NCBI GenBank assembly: GCA_947585215.1
Contig: CANPWY010000003.1
Location: 1 to 41,076 of the forward strand
Direction of reading: 5' to 3'
Length of the DNA: 41,076 nucleotides
Source of the DNA: an uncultured Clostridia bacterium
GTDB taxonomy: Bacteria; Bacillota; Clostridia; Oscillospirales; JAAYOS01
Shown: in pieces, positions 10,911 through 20,595 of the stretch
How the letters are laid out: each line of letters opens with the position of its first letter
Numbering within the stretch: the stretch's first letter is position 1
The notes under the pieces: model-generated
The model's database searches: none
Told to the model about the DNA's origin: nothing
What the model saw: only the letters and a program-made list of their open reading frames with translations
Program-made: the position numbers and the translations under genes

Positions 10911-10950
10911 AAAACGCACGGAGAGGCGATGTTGCCTCTCCGTGTGTTTT
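10911..10950. terminator. Bidirectional intrinsic terminator
   Basis: AAAACGCACGGAGAGGC-GATGTT-GCCTCTCCGTGTGTTTT with U-runs in both orientations; lies between convergent genes. Confidence 0.85.
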
Positions 10951-10973
10951 TTCTTTTGCCCGCTTCCGTCGGG

Positions 10974-12706
10974 TCACGATTCCGTCACTATCCCGCTCTC
11001 GGTGAGACGGAAGTCGCTCACCGGCTCATCCGATACGGCGAATGTCTCGCCCGACTCGGTGTCAAAGCGCGTGAGGACGCCGGAGCGGTCCACGTAGAAG
11101 ATGCTCCGTCCGTCGTAGGCGACGTTGCGGTTTGTGGGAATGTCGAGCGGGCTCATCCTGCCCGTGCTTATCTCCACGCGGCGGCCGCCCGTGCCGAGGA
11201 CGTAGATATATTCGTCGTCCACAATGAAGTCCGACCGGCCGAGCAGATCCGGCGTGCCGCCGCCGATGTCTATTCCGAAGACCGTGGCTGAGTGACCGTC
11301 TCGAAGACGACCTCGGTTTTGAAGGTGTCCAGATCCACGCGCAGGAGCGAGGCGACATACGTCTTTCCCGAGTCGTCTGCAAGGCTCCAGCCGACGGACT
11401 CCGAGAACTCCCGTCGGAAGTAGACGTATCTGCCCCGGGCAAAGAAGGGTTCGATGTACACCGCGCCGTCCACCGGAGCGAGCGGGTCGAGCGGGAGCGC
11501 CGTGACATTGCCGTCCCCGTCGCGCACTACCGGCCGCCCGTTCTCCGACGTGACCGTGAGGCCGCCGTACTCGTATGCGGCGCTGTCGCGGCTGTTGTAT
11601 ATGACATCCTCCGGCGGCTCGGCGTCTCCGCACCCGCCGAGCAGGAGACACAGCGCTAGGCCGAGCGCGGCGGCCTTCGGCAAAGCCCCGCGCCCGCCGC
11701 CGATGGCGCCTCCGTACCGCCGTCTCAGCAGAAGCAGGCAGACGGCAATGACAAGCGCCGCGCCGAGTGAGACCGCCGCCGTCTGCGCCGCCGTCGCCTC
11801 GCGGAAGACCGTGACGGTGCCGCCCGAGGCGGCGTCTGCGGCATACTCACTGCCGCGAAGGAATCCCACCGGCATCATCAGCGAGGACGGGAGCGGGAGC
11901 GCGTACTGCGTCTTCTGCCCGAGCCCTATCCACGGGAGAACGGCGACGGCGCTTGAGAGGAACGCCGCGAGTGCGAACCGGCGGCAGTACGCCGAGATGC
12001 AGAGCGTCACCGCCGCGAGCTCGAGCGCGCCGAGGAGCCGAAGCGTCGCCGCGAGCGCTTCCGCGCCCGCGAGCGTCAGCGCTTTCTCCGCGCCGCCGAA
12101 GGCTTCCACACTCTGCATCGGGTAGTCCGAATGCGGGAGGCCGTACTTCGCGGCGCAGAACGCGAGGCGGATGAGGTCGGTCGAGAGTGACAGCGCGGCG
12201 GTTGCGGCGAGCGTGAGCGCCGTCTTCTGCAAAAGGAAGAGCCGCCGTCCGTTCCGCGAGGTGAGCACGAGGCTCTCCATGCCGCTCGCCGCCTCGCCGC
12301 AGTAAACCGGCACCGAAAGAAGTATTATCGCCGCCGCGAGCGGCAGGTCTAGCGCTCGGTCGCGCAGGAGAGACGCCCAGCCGTTCGCGTCGAGGAAGAA
12401 GCGGTTCTCCCTCCCCTCGTTCACATAGCGGTACTGCTCGTAGATGACGTCAAGGCCCTCGGCGTACCGTTCGTCCGCGCCGCGAGCGGCCTCGCGCTCG
12501 AGATAGTCCGCCTTTTCCCGCGTCCACGCGCCGTCCACCTGCTCGAGGTAGTGCAGGTACTGCTCGCGGTACAGCTCGGCGTCCGAATTGGCGGGAAAGT
12601 CGGTGAGGGCACAGAGAAGCAGCTCCGCCGCGAGGAACAGCGCCGCGATGACCGCGCCTCGGTTCGTTCGGAGCATCTTCCGGATCTCAAAATGCAGGAG
12701 CGTCAC
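10974..12706 (-). pseudogene. ABC-2-like permease fused to a lipobox/propeller-like C-terminal domain, with an internal frameshift
   Basis: GTG start at 12706 overlaps the upstream TGA (GTGA), SD AAGGGGG. Frame 0 runs to a stop at 11270; homologous-looking sequence (VFGIDIGGGTPDLLGRSDFIVDDEYIYVLGTG...NVAYDGRSIFYVDRSGVLTRFDTESGETF) continues in another frame to 10974. Confidence 0.65.
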
Positions 12707-13908
12707 GCGAGCACCCCCTTCCGTATGTTGTTCTTGCCGCCGAGGAACAGCGCGAGCGCGGCGGCGGTGAGTCCGAGGAGCGCAGACATAACGATCGCCG
12801 CCTGCCACGTGAGCACCGGCACGCCGAGGACGTTTATAAACTCCGTCCTGCCGAAAAGGAGCCGGTTTATGATGACGCAGTACGGGTTCGCGGCCTTGAG
12901 CAGGGCTTCGGATGAGTACCCCCACCGCACCCCCGCCGCCGTACAGAGCAGGAAAACCCCCGCGCCCGCGGCAAACGGCAGAAGTGCGTGCCGCCCCGCC
13001 TCGCTTATGAGCAGGAACACCATCCCAAGTGCCCAGAAGCCGAGGGCGCGCGTGAGGGCGCTCACCGCGTAGAAGCCGAGAAGCGTCATACCGACCGACG
13101 CCGCCGACATCGTCCCCTCCGCGTAGACGGGGAGTCCGTTCGCCTCCGAGAGATTCAGAACGAGCCCGAAGCCGAGATAGTCCACGGTGGAAAACCACAG
13201 CGGCACCGCGAGGGTGAAAACCGTCGCCGCCGCGAGCTTAGCGAGGATGCTCGACGAGCCTCCGCCGGGCGTCGCGAGCATCAGCTCGTCCATGCGGCAC
13301 TCCCTGTCCCGCGCAAACGTCTGGCACAGCGCGTAGAGCAGGATGAGGAGTGCGAGCACGGCGGAGAAGTCGTAGGTGAGAAGGAGCCTGTACCCCTCGG
13401 TGTAGCGAAACTCCGTGACGGCGCGGCCGGAGTATATCCGCGCGACGGCGGCGTTCATCCGCGCCTCATAGCTGCAGCCGAGGCGCGTGTACAGCGCCTC
13501 GTTCTCCCGCGCGAGGCGCACGACCGTCTCCGCGTCCCCGCGGCAGTTATAGAAGCGGCGCATTGGCGAGACGAAGTACCGCTCGAGCAGGTTGCGGTCG
13601 CTGTAATAGTTGCCGGTGAGCGTGCCCTCCACGTCGCTCCGCGTGGTGGCGGTGATGTCGTTTGTTATCCACTCGAGCGGCTTGTAGAGGTCGAGCAGTG
13701 CGTCTATCTTGTCAAGAGTTATCTCCCCGCTGTAATTGCCGTACTGCTCGCGGCAGACCCTTGCCCAGACCTCGTCAGTCCGCAGGAGAGAAGCGTCGTC
13801 CGCCACGGCGCGGATCTTCGCGAGGTCGAGGACGGTGAACACCGCGAGCGCTGCGAACACCGGCGCGCGGAGAAAGAGCTTTCGGAGCTCAAAGCGGAAA
13901 AGTCTCAC
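12703..13908 (-). CDS. ABC-2-like transporter permease
   Basis: MRLFRFELRKLFLRAPVFAALAVFTVLDL with a large extracytoplasmic loop then five or more TM segments; downstream of an ABC ATPase. Confidence 0.8.
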   Translation of the reverse strand: MRLFRFELRKLFLRAPVFAALAVFTVLDLAKIRAVADDASLLRTDEVWARVCREQYGNYSGEITLDKIDALLDLYKPLEWITNDITATTRSDVEGTLTGNYYSDRNLLERYFVSPMRRFYNCRGDAETVVRLARENEALYTRLGCSYEARMNAAVARIYSGRAVTEFRYTEGYRLLLTYDFSAVLALLILLYALCQTFARDRECRMDELMLATPGGGSSSILAKLAAATVFTLAVPLWFSTVDYLGFGLVLNLSEANGLPVYAEGTMSAASVGMTLLGFYAVSALTRALGFWALGMVFLLISEAGRHALLPFAAGAGVFLLCTAAGVRWGYSSEALLKAANPYCVIINRLLFGRTEFINVLGVPVLTWQAAIVMSALLGLTAAALALFLGGKNNIRKGVLA

Positions 13909-14774
13909 AGTCCCGCCTCCCCGAAGTGCGCAAGGAACACGTCCTCAAGGTTCGGCTCCGCCGGGACTGCGCCGGGGTGTGGCTTTGCCCGCGAAACGAT
14001 GCGGAGCATCACGCCGTTCTCACCGCGCTGCATGTTGCTTATGATGGAGCGGTCGAACGGAGCGAGGTCAGCGTCCTCCGGCAGAGTCACCGTCCAGACG
14101 AGCCCCGCACACCCGCGCTCGAGCACGCGCGGGCTGTCCTTGCATATCAGCCGCCCCTCCTTCAGGATGACGACCTCGTTTGCTATGAACTCCACGTCGG
14201 AGACGATGTGCGTCGCGAGCAGTACCGTTCTGTCCTTCGAGAAGCGGGATATGAGGTTGCGGAAGCGTATCCGCTCCTGCGGGTCGAGCCCCGCCGTCGG
14301 CTCGTCGAGAATGAGTATCGCCGGGTCGGAGAGCATAGCCTGCGCTATTCCCACGCGCTGGCGCATACCCCCGGACAGCGCGCCTATCTTCTTCTCCTTT
14401 GCGTCCGAAAGATTCACTATTTTAAGAAGCTCGTCCGCGCGCCGCCGTCCCTCCGCCGCCGGGATGCCCTTCAGAGCGGACATATAGTCGAGGAAGTCGG
14501 CTACGGTGAAGTTGCGGTAGAACTCCGGGTACTGCGGGAGATATCCAATCTTTGCGAGGAACTCCCGCCCGAGCGTTTTCACGTCCGCTCCGTCGACCGT
14601 TATTCTGCCGCTGTCCGGACGATTGAGGCCGACGAGGATGCTTATCAGCGTGGTCTTGCCTGCGCCGTTCGCCCCGAGGAGACCGCAGACTCCGTCCCCG
14701 AGCGTGGCAGAGAAGTCGCGGAGGGCATACCGTCTGCGGTAGCTCTTCGAGATATTTTCAAATTTGATCTCCAT
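13905..14774 (-). CDS. ABC transporter ATP-binding protein
   Basis: Walker A GANGAGKTT, signature LSGGMRQR, Walker B ILILDEPTAGLDP, H-loop ATHIVSD. Start at 14774 preceded by GTGAGG. Confidence 0.95.
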   Translation of the reverse strand: MEIKFENISKSYRRRYALRDFSATLGDGVCGLLGANGAGKTTLISILVGLNRPDSGRITVDGADVKTLGREFLAKIGYLPQYPEFYRNFTVADFLDYMSALKGIPAAEGRRRADELLKIVNLSDAKEKKIGALSGGMRQRVGIAQAMLSDPAILILDEPTAGLDPQERIRFRNLISRFSKDRTVLLATHIVSDVEFIANEVVILKEGRLICKDSPRVLERGCAGLVWTVTLPEDADLAPFDRSIISNMQRGENGVMLRIVSRAKPHPGAVPAEPNLEDVFLAHFGEAGL

Positions 14775-14782
14775 GCCGCGCC

Positions 14783-16876
14783 TCACTCAAACGAGAGCAC
14801 AACGACCCGCGCGGGGACGTCCGCATAGCCGCCGAGCTTCACAAGGCACAGCTTGAGGTCGTCCACGAGCACCACGTCCGGCGCGCCGCCGAAGACGGCG
14901 CTGTCATCGTCTGTTATGGTGTACTCGAGGCGCAGACTGTCGTCCTCAGTGCCGTATATCCTCACCGTGAGTTCGCCGTCATAAGCGGTCGTAACAAAGT
15001 ACCCGCCGTCGCGCGAGACGTACAGGTCTCCCCTGCCCTCCTGCGCGGAGTGCTTGAAGACCGTGTACGACAGGTCGTTCATGTCCGCGATTGCCATCGC
15101 TCCGGAGGCGACGAAGAAGTTTTCGTTGAAGAACAGCTTTCCCCCGGCGTATCCCACCGCGCCCTGCGAGTCGAAGTCCTCAAACGACGCGCAGGCAAAG
15201 CCGCTTCCGTCAATGCCGACACTGCCGAAGCAGGAGCCGCCCGCAAAGATCACCCTCGAGGAATCCTCGTCAAACCACATATTTGTGACGAGCGCGAGGC
15301 CGCCGTTCTCCTCACGGTGCTCGGCGTCAACCGTGCGGAGGAGCTCCGCCTCCCCGCCGTCCCTGTTGAGAAGATAGATCCCTCCGTCCATGATGCTGAA
15401 CGCAACGTGTCTGCCGTCCGGAGACACGGCATAGCTCATGATGTGCCGGCCCTCGCCTGTGGGATCGGTGAGGGAAAGCCTGTCGGTCTCGGCAAGCGTT
15501 GAGTCCAGGAACACACAGACGGTTTCGCCGCGTTCACCCGCCCCGAGTGAGACGGAGGCCTCCCCGCCGCTTGCCGCCTCTCCTACGGCGCAGAACCCGC
15601 CCACCGTCGGGAAATACTCAGCGCCGGTAAGCTCGGGAAGTGAGCCTTCGGCCACGACCGTGCCGGAGGCAAGGTCGTAAAGGCACAGCCCGTCCGTCTT
15701 TCGTATCAGTATCTCGCCGCCCTCGCCGTACCACAGCGCGCGGACGGAGCCGTCCATGACCTCCTCGAGGTCGAGTGGCGTGCCGTCCGGAGACGCTTCC
15801 GCCGGCGGTGCGGAGACATCCGCGCCGCTCCCGCCCTGCCGCACGAACGCGAGAGAGCTGCTTTTTATGAACTCGGAGCGTCCCTCGCCGGATACGGCGA
15901 CGGCGTAGAAGGTCGTTATATCCTCAAGCTCGCTCACGCGGACGTCCGCTTCAACACGCGCGACCTTGCCCTTCTCGAGCGTTATCTCCCAACAGTCCGC
16001 CGTCCCGTCGCCGAGCGGAGCGTGATCCGCATAGAACGACACCTGTAAGGTTGTCCCCGGCACCCCGCAGAGCTCGAAAGCGACTCGGACGGAGTCCCGT
16101 CCCGTCGTATCGAGGTTGTCGTAGACCTTCTCGCCGTCGTAGGTGACAAACGTCATCACCTCGGTATCGAGCCGATCGAGCGGCGACTTCCCGCCCGAGG
16201 TCAGTCCTCCGCTTTCAAGGTTTCGCTCGATAAACTCCTCGGTCATGAGCTCGTTGGATACCGCGACGTTTTCGAGCAGTACGTCCGCCGGTGCGGACGC
16301 GCCGCCCTCCGGCGGGTCCGCGTTGAAAATGATGTCATATCCGGCGGACGCCGCGCCCTGATAGAAGCCGTAGCCGGAGGAATTTACCATGTCCGGCTTG
16401 AACTGCGGGTAGTAGATGCTCGCTACCGTCGCCCTCACAGTTTCTCCGGAGCTTCCTGCGGCGGGAATGAAGGACAGGTCGAAGCGGCGCTTCTCGTCGT
16501 CGTTTTGGAGATCGAAGATGTGCATATAGGCGTACTCGCCCTCTCCGTCTATCCGATAGGGCTGCGGGACGCCGTTCATGTACACGAGAAGGCCGATATT
16601 CTTCCCGGAACCGCTGCCGGTGACGTAGTAAGGGATGCTGAGCTCTCCGCCGTCGTACGTGACGACGCTCTCACCGCCGTCCGGGAGGTCGATGCCGTGA
16701 CCCATCGAGCCGAGCACGTCCGGCGGACCCTCGTAGTCGAAGGGGTTCTCCGCGGACGGCTCCGTGCTCTGCGAGGCGGGACTTGCCGACGGCCCCGTCT
16801 CGGCGGCGCATCCGCAGAGCAGGGCCGCGAGCACGCACGCCGCCGCAACTAATATTGCTATAACATTTGCTTTCAT
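14783..16876 (-). CDS. Lipoprotein with a C-terminal beta-propeller-like region
   Basis: Signal peptide MKANVIAILVAAACVLAALLCGC (lipobox); repeats such as MSYAVSPDGRHVAFSIMDGGIYLLNRDGGEAELL. Confidence 0.8.
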   Translation of the reverse strand: MKANVIAILVAAACVLAALLCGCAAETGPSASPASQSTEPSAENPFDYEGPPDVLGSMGHGIDLPDGGESVVTYDGGELSIPYYVTGSGSGKNIGLLVYMNGVPQPYRIDGEGEYAYMHIFDLQNDDEKRRFDLSFIPAAGSSGETVRATVASIYYPQFKPDMVNSSGYGFYQGAASAGYDIIFNADPPEGGASAPADVLLENVAVSNELMTEEFIERNLESGGLTSGGKSPLDRLDTEVMTFVTYDGEKVYDNLDTTGRDSVRVAFELCGVPGTTLQVSFYADHAPLGDGTADCWEITLEKGKVARVEADVRVSELEDITTFYAVAVSGEGRSEFIKSSSLAFVRQGGSGADVSAPPAEASPDGTPLDLEEVMDGSVRALWYGEGGEILIRKTDGLCLYDLASGTVVAEGSLPELTGAEYFPTVGGFCAVGEAASGGEASVSLGAGERGETVCVFLDSTLAETDRLSLTDPTGEGRHIMSYAVSPDGRHVAFSIMDGGIYLLNRDGGEAELLRTVDAEHREENGGLALVTNMWFDEDSSRVIFAGGSCFGSVGIDGSGFACASFEDFDSQGAVGYAGGKLFFNENFFVASGAMAIADMNDLSYTVFKHSAQEGRGDLYVSRDGGYFVTTAYDGELTVRIYGTEDDSLRLEYTITDDDSAVFGGAPDVVLVDDLKLCLVKLGGYADVPARVVVLSFE

Positions 16877-16942
16877 ATACAGACGCTCCTTTCCTGTGTC
16901 TGAGGTCTATCATAGAAGGCAAATGTCAAAAAACAGACAAAA

Positions 16943-16987
16943 TTTGCGGGCGGAGCCCGCCGCTTTGCGGCGGGCTCCGCCCGCAAA
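16943..16987 (-). terminator. Terminator of the ilv-leu operon downstream of ilvA
   Basis: 21-bp perfect stem TTTGCGGGCGGAGCCCGCCGC-TTT-GCGGCGGGCTCCGCCCGCAAA; on the minus strand followed by AAATTTTGTCTGTTTTTT. Confidence 0.85.
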
Positions 16988-16999
16988 CCTCACGGAGTA

Positions 17000-18196
17000 T
17001 TACTCCGTTATCTTAAATCCTGCCTTTGTCAATTCTGCGCGGATTTCCTCTATCTGCTCAAAGTCGCGGGTCTCCATGCCTATCGTGAGGAAGCAGCTCG
17101 CTATCGCCATGTTGGCGTCCGAGCGCTCGTGGTGAACGCTCACGACGTTCGCACCGCACCTCGATATTATCTCGCTCACGCCGACGAGCTGGCCCGGCTT
17201 GTCCTCGAGCGCTATCTGGAGCGTGGCGTTCCTTCCGGAGGTCACGAGGCCGCGCGTTATCACGCGCGAGAGTATGTTCACGTCGATATTTCCGCCGGAG
17301 AGGACGCAGACTACCTTTTTCCCAGCTATCGGCAGCTTGTCAAACATCGCCGCCGCGACGCTCACTGCTCCCGCGCCCTCGGTGATGAGCTTCTGCTTCT
17401 CGATGAGCGCGAGTATCGCCGCCGCCGTCTCGTCCTCGCTCACGGTGACGATGTCGTCGACGTACTTGCCTATCATGTCAAACGTTATATCGCCCGGGTG
17501 CTTGACGGCGATGCCGTCGGCAAAGGTCTCCACCGCGCCGAGGGTTATCGGTTTGCCCGCGCGGCGGCTCTCGAGCATGCTTGCCGCGCGCTCCGCCTGC
17601 ACGCCGTACACTTTGACCTCCGGACGGAGGTGCTTTATCACATAAGCCACGCCGGAGATGAGTCCGCCGCCGCCTATCGGCAGAATAACGGCGTCGAGGT
17701 CCTGAAGCTGGTCGAGTATCTCGAGCCCTACGGTTCCCTGTCCCGCGATGACCTCGTCGTCGTCAAACGGATGGATGAAGGTCATGCCGGTCTCGTCGCG
17801 GAGACGGACGGCCTCGGCATACGCGTCGTCATACGTCCCGGGGACGAGTCGCACCTCAGCGCCGAGCGCCTTTGTCGCCTCGACCTTGCTTATCGGCGCG
17901 CCGTCCGCCATGCAGACGATGCTCCGTATGCCGTTCTTCGTCGCGGCAAGCGCCACGCCCTGCGCGTGGTTTCCCGCACTGCACGCGATTATCCCGGCGC
18001 GCTTCTGCTCCTCCGAGAGTCGGCTTATCTTGTAGTAGGCGCCGCGAAGCTTGAAGCTTCCGGTCACCTGAAGGTTTTCGGTCTTGAGGTATATCTGCGA
18101 GCGCGTCGAGAGCTTCTCCGAGTAGATGAGGTCGGTCTTTCGCGCGACCCCTTTCAGCACGAACGCCGCCTGATACACCTTGTCAAGTGTCACCAT
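17000..18196 (-). CDS. ilvA: Threonine ammonia-lyase with C-terminal ACT-type domain
   Basis: PLP motif TGSFKLRGAYYK, SAGNHAQGVA, GGGGLISG; C-terminal ALEDKPGQLVGVSEIISRCGANVVSVHHER. Confidence 0.94.
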   Translation of the reverse strand: MVTLDKVYQAAFVLKGVARKTDLIYSEKLSTRSQIYLKTENLQVTGSFKLRGAYYKISRLSEEQKRAGIIACSAGNHAQGVALAATKNGIRSIVCMADGAPISKVEATKALGAEVRLVPGTYDDAYAEAVRLRDETGMTFIHPFDDDEVIAGQGTVGLEILDQLQDLDAVILPIGGGGLISGVAYVIKHLRPEVKVYGVQAERAASMLESRRAGKPITLGAVETFADGIAVKHPGDITFDMIGKYVDDIVTVSEDETAAAILALIEKQKLITEGAGAVSVAAAMFDKLPIAGKKVVCVLSGGNIDVNILSRVITRGLVTSGRNATLQIALEDKPGQLVGVSEIISRCGANVVSVHHERSDANMAIASCFLTIGMETRDFEQIEEIRAELTKAGFKITE

Positions 18197-18199
18197 ATC

Positions 18200-19498
18200 C
18201 TAACCCCTATCCGAGTTTTTTGCCGCGAGCATATCCACAAACTGCTGAGCCGTCCGCCCGGAGACGCCTCCGTGGCGTATCTCCCAGCGGTTTGCCTCGA
18301 GCAGCAGAGTCTTCTCGTCCATGTCTATGCCGCGCCGCACGGCAAGAGTCCTCACTATTTCGTAGAACTCCTCGCGCGCGGGCGTTGAGAAGTTTATCAG
18401 TATCCCGAACCTCTCCGCAAGCGACAGCTTCTCCTCCATCGTGTCCGAGCGGTGGATGTCGCCGTCGTGCTCCATGTCGCTTCGGTCGTTCCACGTCTCC
18501 TTTATGAGGTGGCGGCGGTTCGACGTGGCGTAGATGAGGACGTTTTCCGGCTTCAAAGCTATGCCGCCCTCTATGACCGCCTTGAGGAACTTGTACTCGA
18601 CCTCGTGCTCCTCGAAGGACAGGTCGTCTATGAACACGACAAAGCGGTAGTTCCGCTCTCTCAGCCGGCTCATCAGCGGCGCGAGCATTCCGAACTGGTG
18701 CTTGTATATCTCCACTGCGCGAAGACCGCGCTCCGCGTACTCGTTTATTACGGCGCGGACGCTCGTGCTCTTGCCGGTGCCGCTGTCGCCGTAGAGAAGG
18801 ACGTTATTCGCGCTCCTTCCCGAGACGAATGCCTCGGTGTTTTCGACGAGCGCCGCCTTCTGCCGCTCACAGCCTACGATGTCACTGAGGCGCGCGGAAC
18901 CGTCCCCGCGAGCGGGGATGAGCTCTCCCCCGTCGCCTATGCGGAAGGCGCGGTCGAGCGCGAATATTCCCGCGCCGTACTGCCGGTAGAACTCGGTCAC
19001 TATGCGGTACGCTTCCTCCTCGTCCTCCGCCGCGGCCATATCGCGCGCGAGCGCGGTTATCCTCTCCCCCGACTCGCGCCGCTCCGCACAGCCCGCGGGC
19101 AGGCGGAAGTCGGACACGGCGGAGAAGCAGTCAAGGCCGAGCTCGCTTTCGAGCTTCGAGAAGTCGTACCGGAAGAGGCGCAGAAGGACGGCGAGGTCGC
19201 GCTTTGCAAGCCTCTCCGTGCCGCCCGCGCCCTCCGCGCCGCGACGCTCGCACGCGAGCGAGAACGGGTTCTCGTCGGTCGCTATCCTCAGCGCGAGGCA
19301 ATCCTGCCAGAGGTTTCCCTCGAGACCGCAGCGCACGGCGAGCTCCACCATACCGCGAACGCACGCGTTTATCGCGCGGACGACCGTGAACCTGTCCTCG
19401 CCGCGCTTCTTTGTCTCGAGCGCGGCGCAGAGCGCTTCGAGTATGCCGTCCCTGCGGCTGCCGCCGTAGAGCAGCAGCCGCGAAGTCTCCTTATACAT
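18200..19498 (-). CDS. AAA ATPase, DUF815-like
   Basis: Walker A YGDSGTGKST, FVVFIDDLSFEEHEVEYKFLKAVIEGG, IYATSNRRHLIKETWNDR. Confidence 0.85.
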   Translation of the reverse strand: MYKETSRLLLYGGSRRDGILEALCAALETKKRGEDRFTVVRAINACVRGMVELAVRCGLEGNLWQDCLALRIATDENPFSLACERRGAEGAGGTERLAKRDLAVLLRLFRYDFSKLESELGLDCFSAVSDFRLPAGCAERRESGERITALARDMAAAEDEEEAYRIVTEFYRQYGAGIFALDRAFRIGDGGELIPARGDGSARLSDIVGCERQKAALVENTEAFVSGRSANNVLLYGDSGTGKSTSVRAVINEYAERGLRAVEIYKHQFGMLAPLMSRLRERNYRFVVFIDDLSFEEHEVEYKFLKAVIEGGIALKPENVLIYATSNRRHLIKETWNDRSDMEHDGDIHRSDTMEEKLSLAERFGILINFSTPAREEFYEIVRTLAVRRGIDMDEKTLLLEANRWEIRHGGVSGRTAQQFVDMLAAKNSDRG

Positions 19499-19505
19499 GG
19501 TTTCG

Positions 19506-20570
19506 TTATTCCACCGTCGTTCTCCAGCCGAACTCGTCCGGGAGGACGCCGGTCTGGATTCCGGTCACTGTGTCATAGAGGCGCTGGCTGACGGGGCCGA
19601 TGTTCCCGTCGCCTATCTGCATGACCTCGTCCTTGAAGCGGAGCTTTCCGACGGGCGAAATGACCGCCGCCGTGCCGGTGCCGAAGACCTCCTCGAGCGC
19701 GCCGGACTTCTGCGCCGCGATGAGCTCGTCCACCGAGATCTTCCGCTCCTCCGTGGGAAGACCCCAGTGGCGGCAGAGGTGCAGGACCGAGTCGCGCGTG
19801 ATGCCGGGCAGGATACTGCCGTTCAGCATCGGCGTGACTATCTTCCCGTCTATCTTGAAGAAGATGTTCATCGCGCCGACTTCCTCTATGTACTTACGCT
19901 CCACGCCGTCGAGCCAGAGCACCTGAGAGTAGCCGGAGTCGTGCGCCTTGACCTGCGCCGCGAGGCTCGCGGCGTAGTTGCCGCCGGTCTTCGTGAAGCC
20001 GACGCCGCCGCGCACCGCGCGCACGAAGTCGTCCTCTATCCAGATACCGACCGGAGCAAGGCCGCTCTCGTAGTACGCGCCGCTCGGCGAGAGGATTATA
20101 ACGAACAGATAAGTCTCGCTCGGCTTTACTCCGAGGAACGGGTCGGTCGCTATGATGAACGGGCGGATGTAGAGCGAGGTACCCGCCTCGGTGGGTATCC
20201 AGTCCTCGTCCACCTTCACGACGGTCTTGACGGCCTGTACGAAGTCCTCCTCGGGGATAAGCGGGATGCAGAGACGCTCGTTTGAGCGGTTGGCGCGCTT
20301 CGCGTTCATGTCCGGGCGGAAGAGATAGCTCTTCCCGTCCGCGCCTCGGTACGCCTTGAGTCCCTCGAACATCTCCTGTCCGTAGTGGAACACCATCGCC
20401 GCCGGGGAGAGGGTGAAGTCCGCAAAGGGTACGACGCGCGGGTCGTGCCAGCCCTTCCCCTCGGTGTAGTTCATGACGAACATGTGGTCGGTGAATATCT
20501 TGCCGAATCCGAGCGGGCCCTGCGGCTTCGCCTTCGGCTTGTCGGTCTTTACTATCTTGATGTCAAGCAC
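19506..20570 (-). CDS. ilvE: Branched-chain amino acid aminotransferase
   Basis: HYGQEMFEGLKAYRG, SAYYESG-like region, EEVFGTGTAAVISPVG. GTG at 20570 chosen because GAGGTGATC lies upstream (the track uses GTG 20579). Confidence 0.94.
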   Translation of the reverse strand: MLDIKIVKTDKPKAKPQGPLGFGKIFTDHMFVMNYTEGKGWHDPRVVPFADFTLSPAAMVFHYGQEMFEGLKAYRGADGKSYLFRPDMNAKRANRSNERLCIPLIPEEDFVQAVKTVVKVDEDWIPTEAGTSLYIRPFIIATDPFLGVKPSETYLFVIILSPSGAYYESGLAPVGIWIEDDFVRAVRGGVGFTKTGGNYAASLAAQVKAHDSGYSQVLWLDGVERKYIEEVGAMNIFFKIDGKIVTPMLNGSILPGITRDSVLHLCRHWGLPTEERKISVDELIAAQKSGALEEVFGTGTAAVISPVGKLRFKDEVMQIGDGNIGPVSQRLYDTVTGIQTGVLPDEFGWRTTVE

Positions 20571-20595
20571 AACGATCACCTCAAATTCGGACTGC

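Noticed and set aside
11295-11330. Programmed -1 ribosomal frameshift in the permease-propeller gene
   Set aside because: No X XXY YYZ slippery heptamer in frame (nearest is TTC AAA ACC); the direct-repeat 14-bp insertion explains the break better.
16877-16942. Promoter of the lipoprotein-ABC operon (TTGACA ... TATGAT)
   Set aside because: Both hexamer-like strings are present, but the spacing from TTGACA (about 10 nt) is wrong and the other -35 candidates are weak, so it is not reported as a feature.
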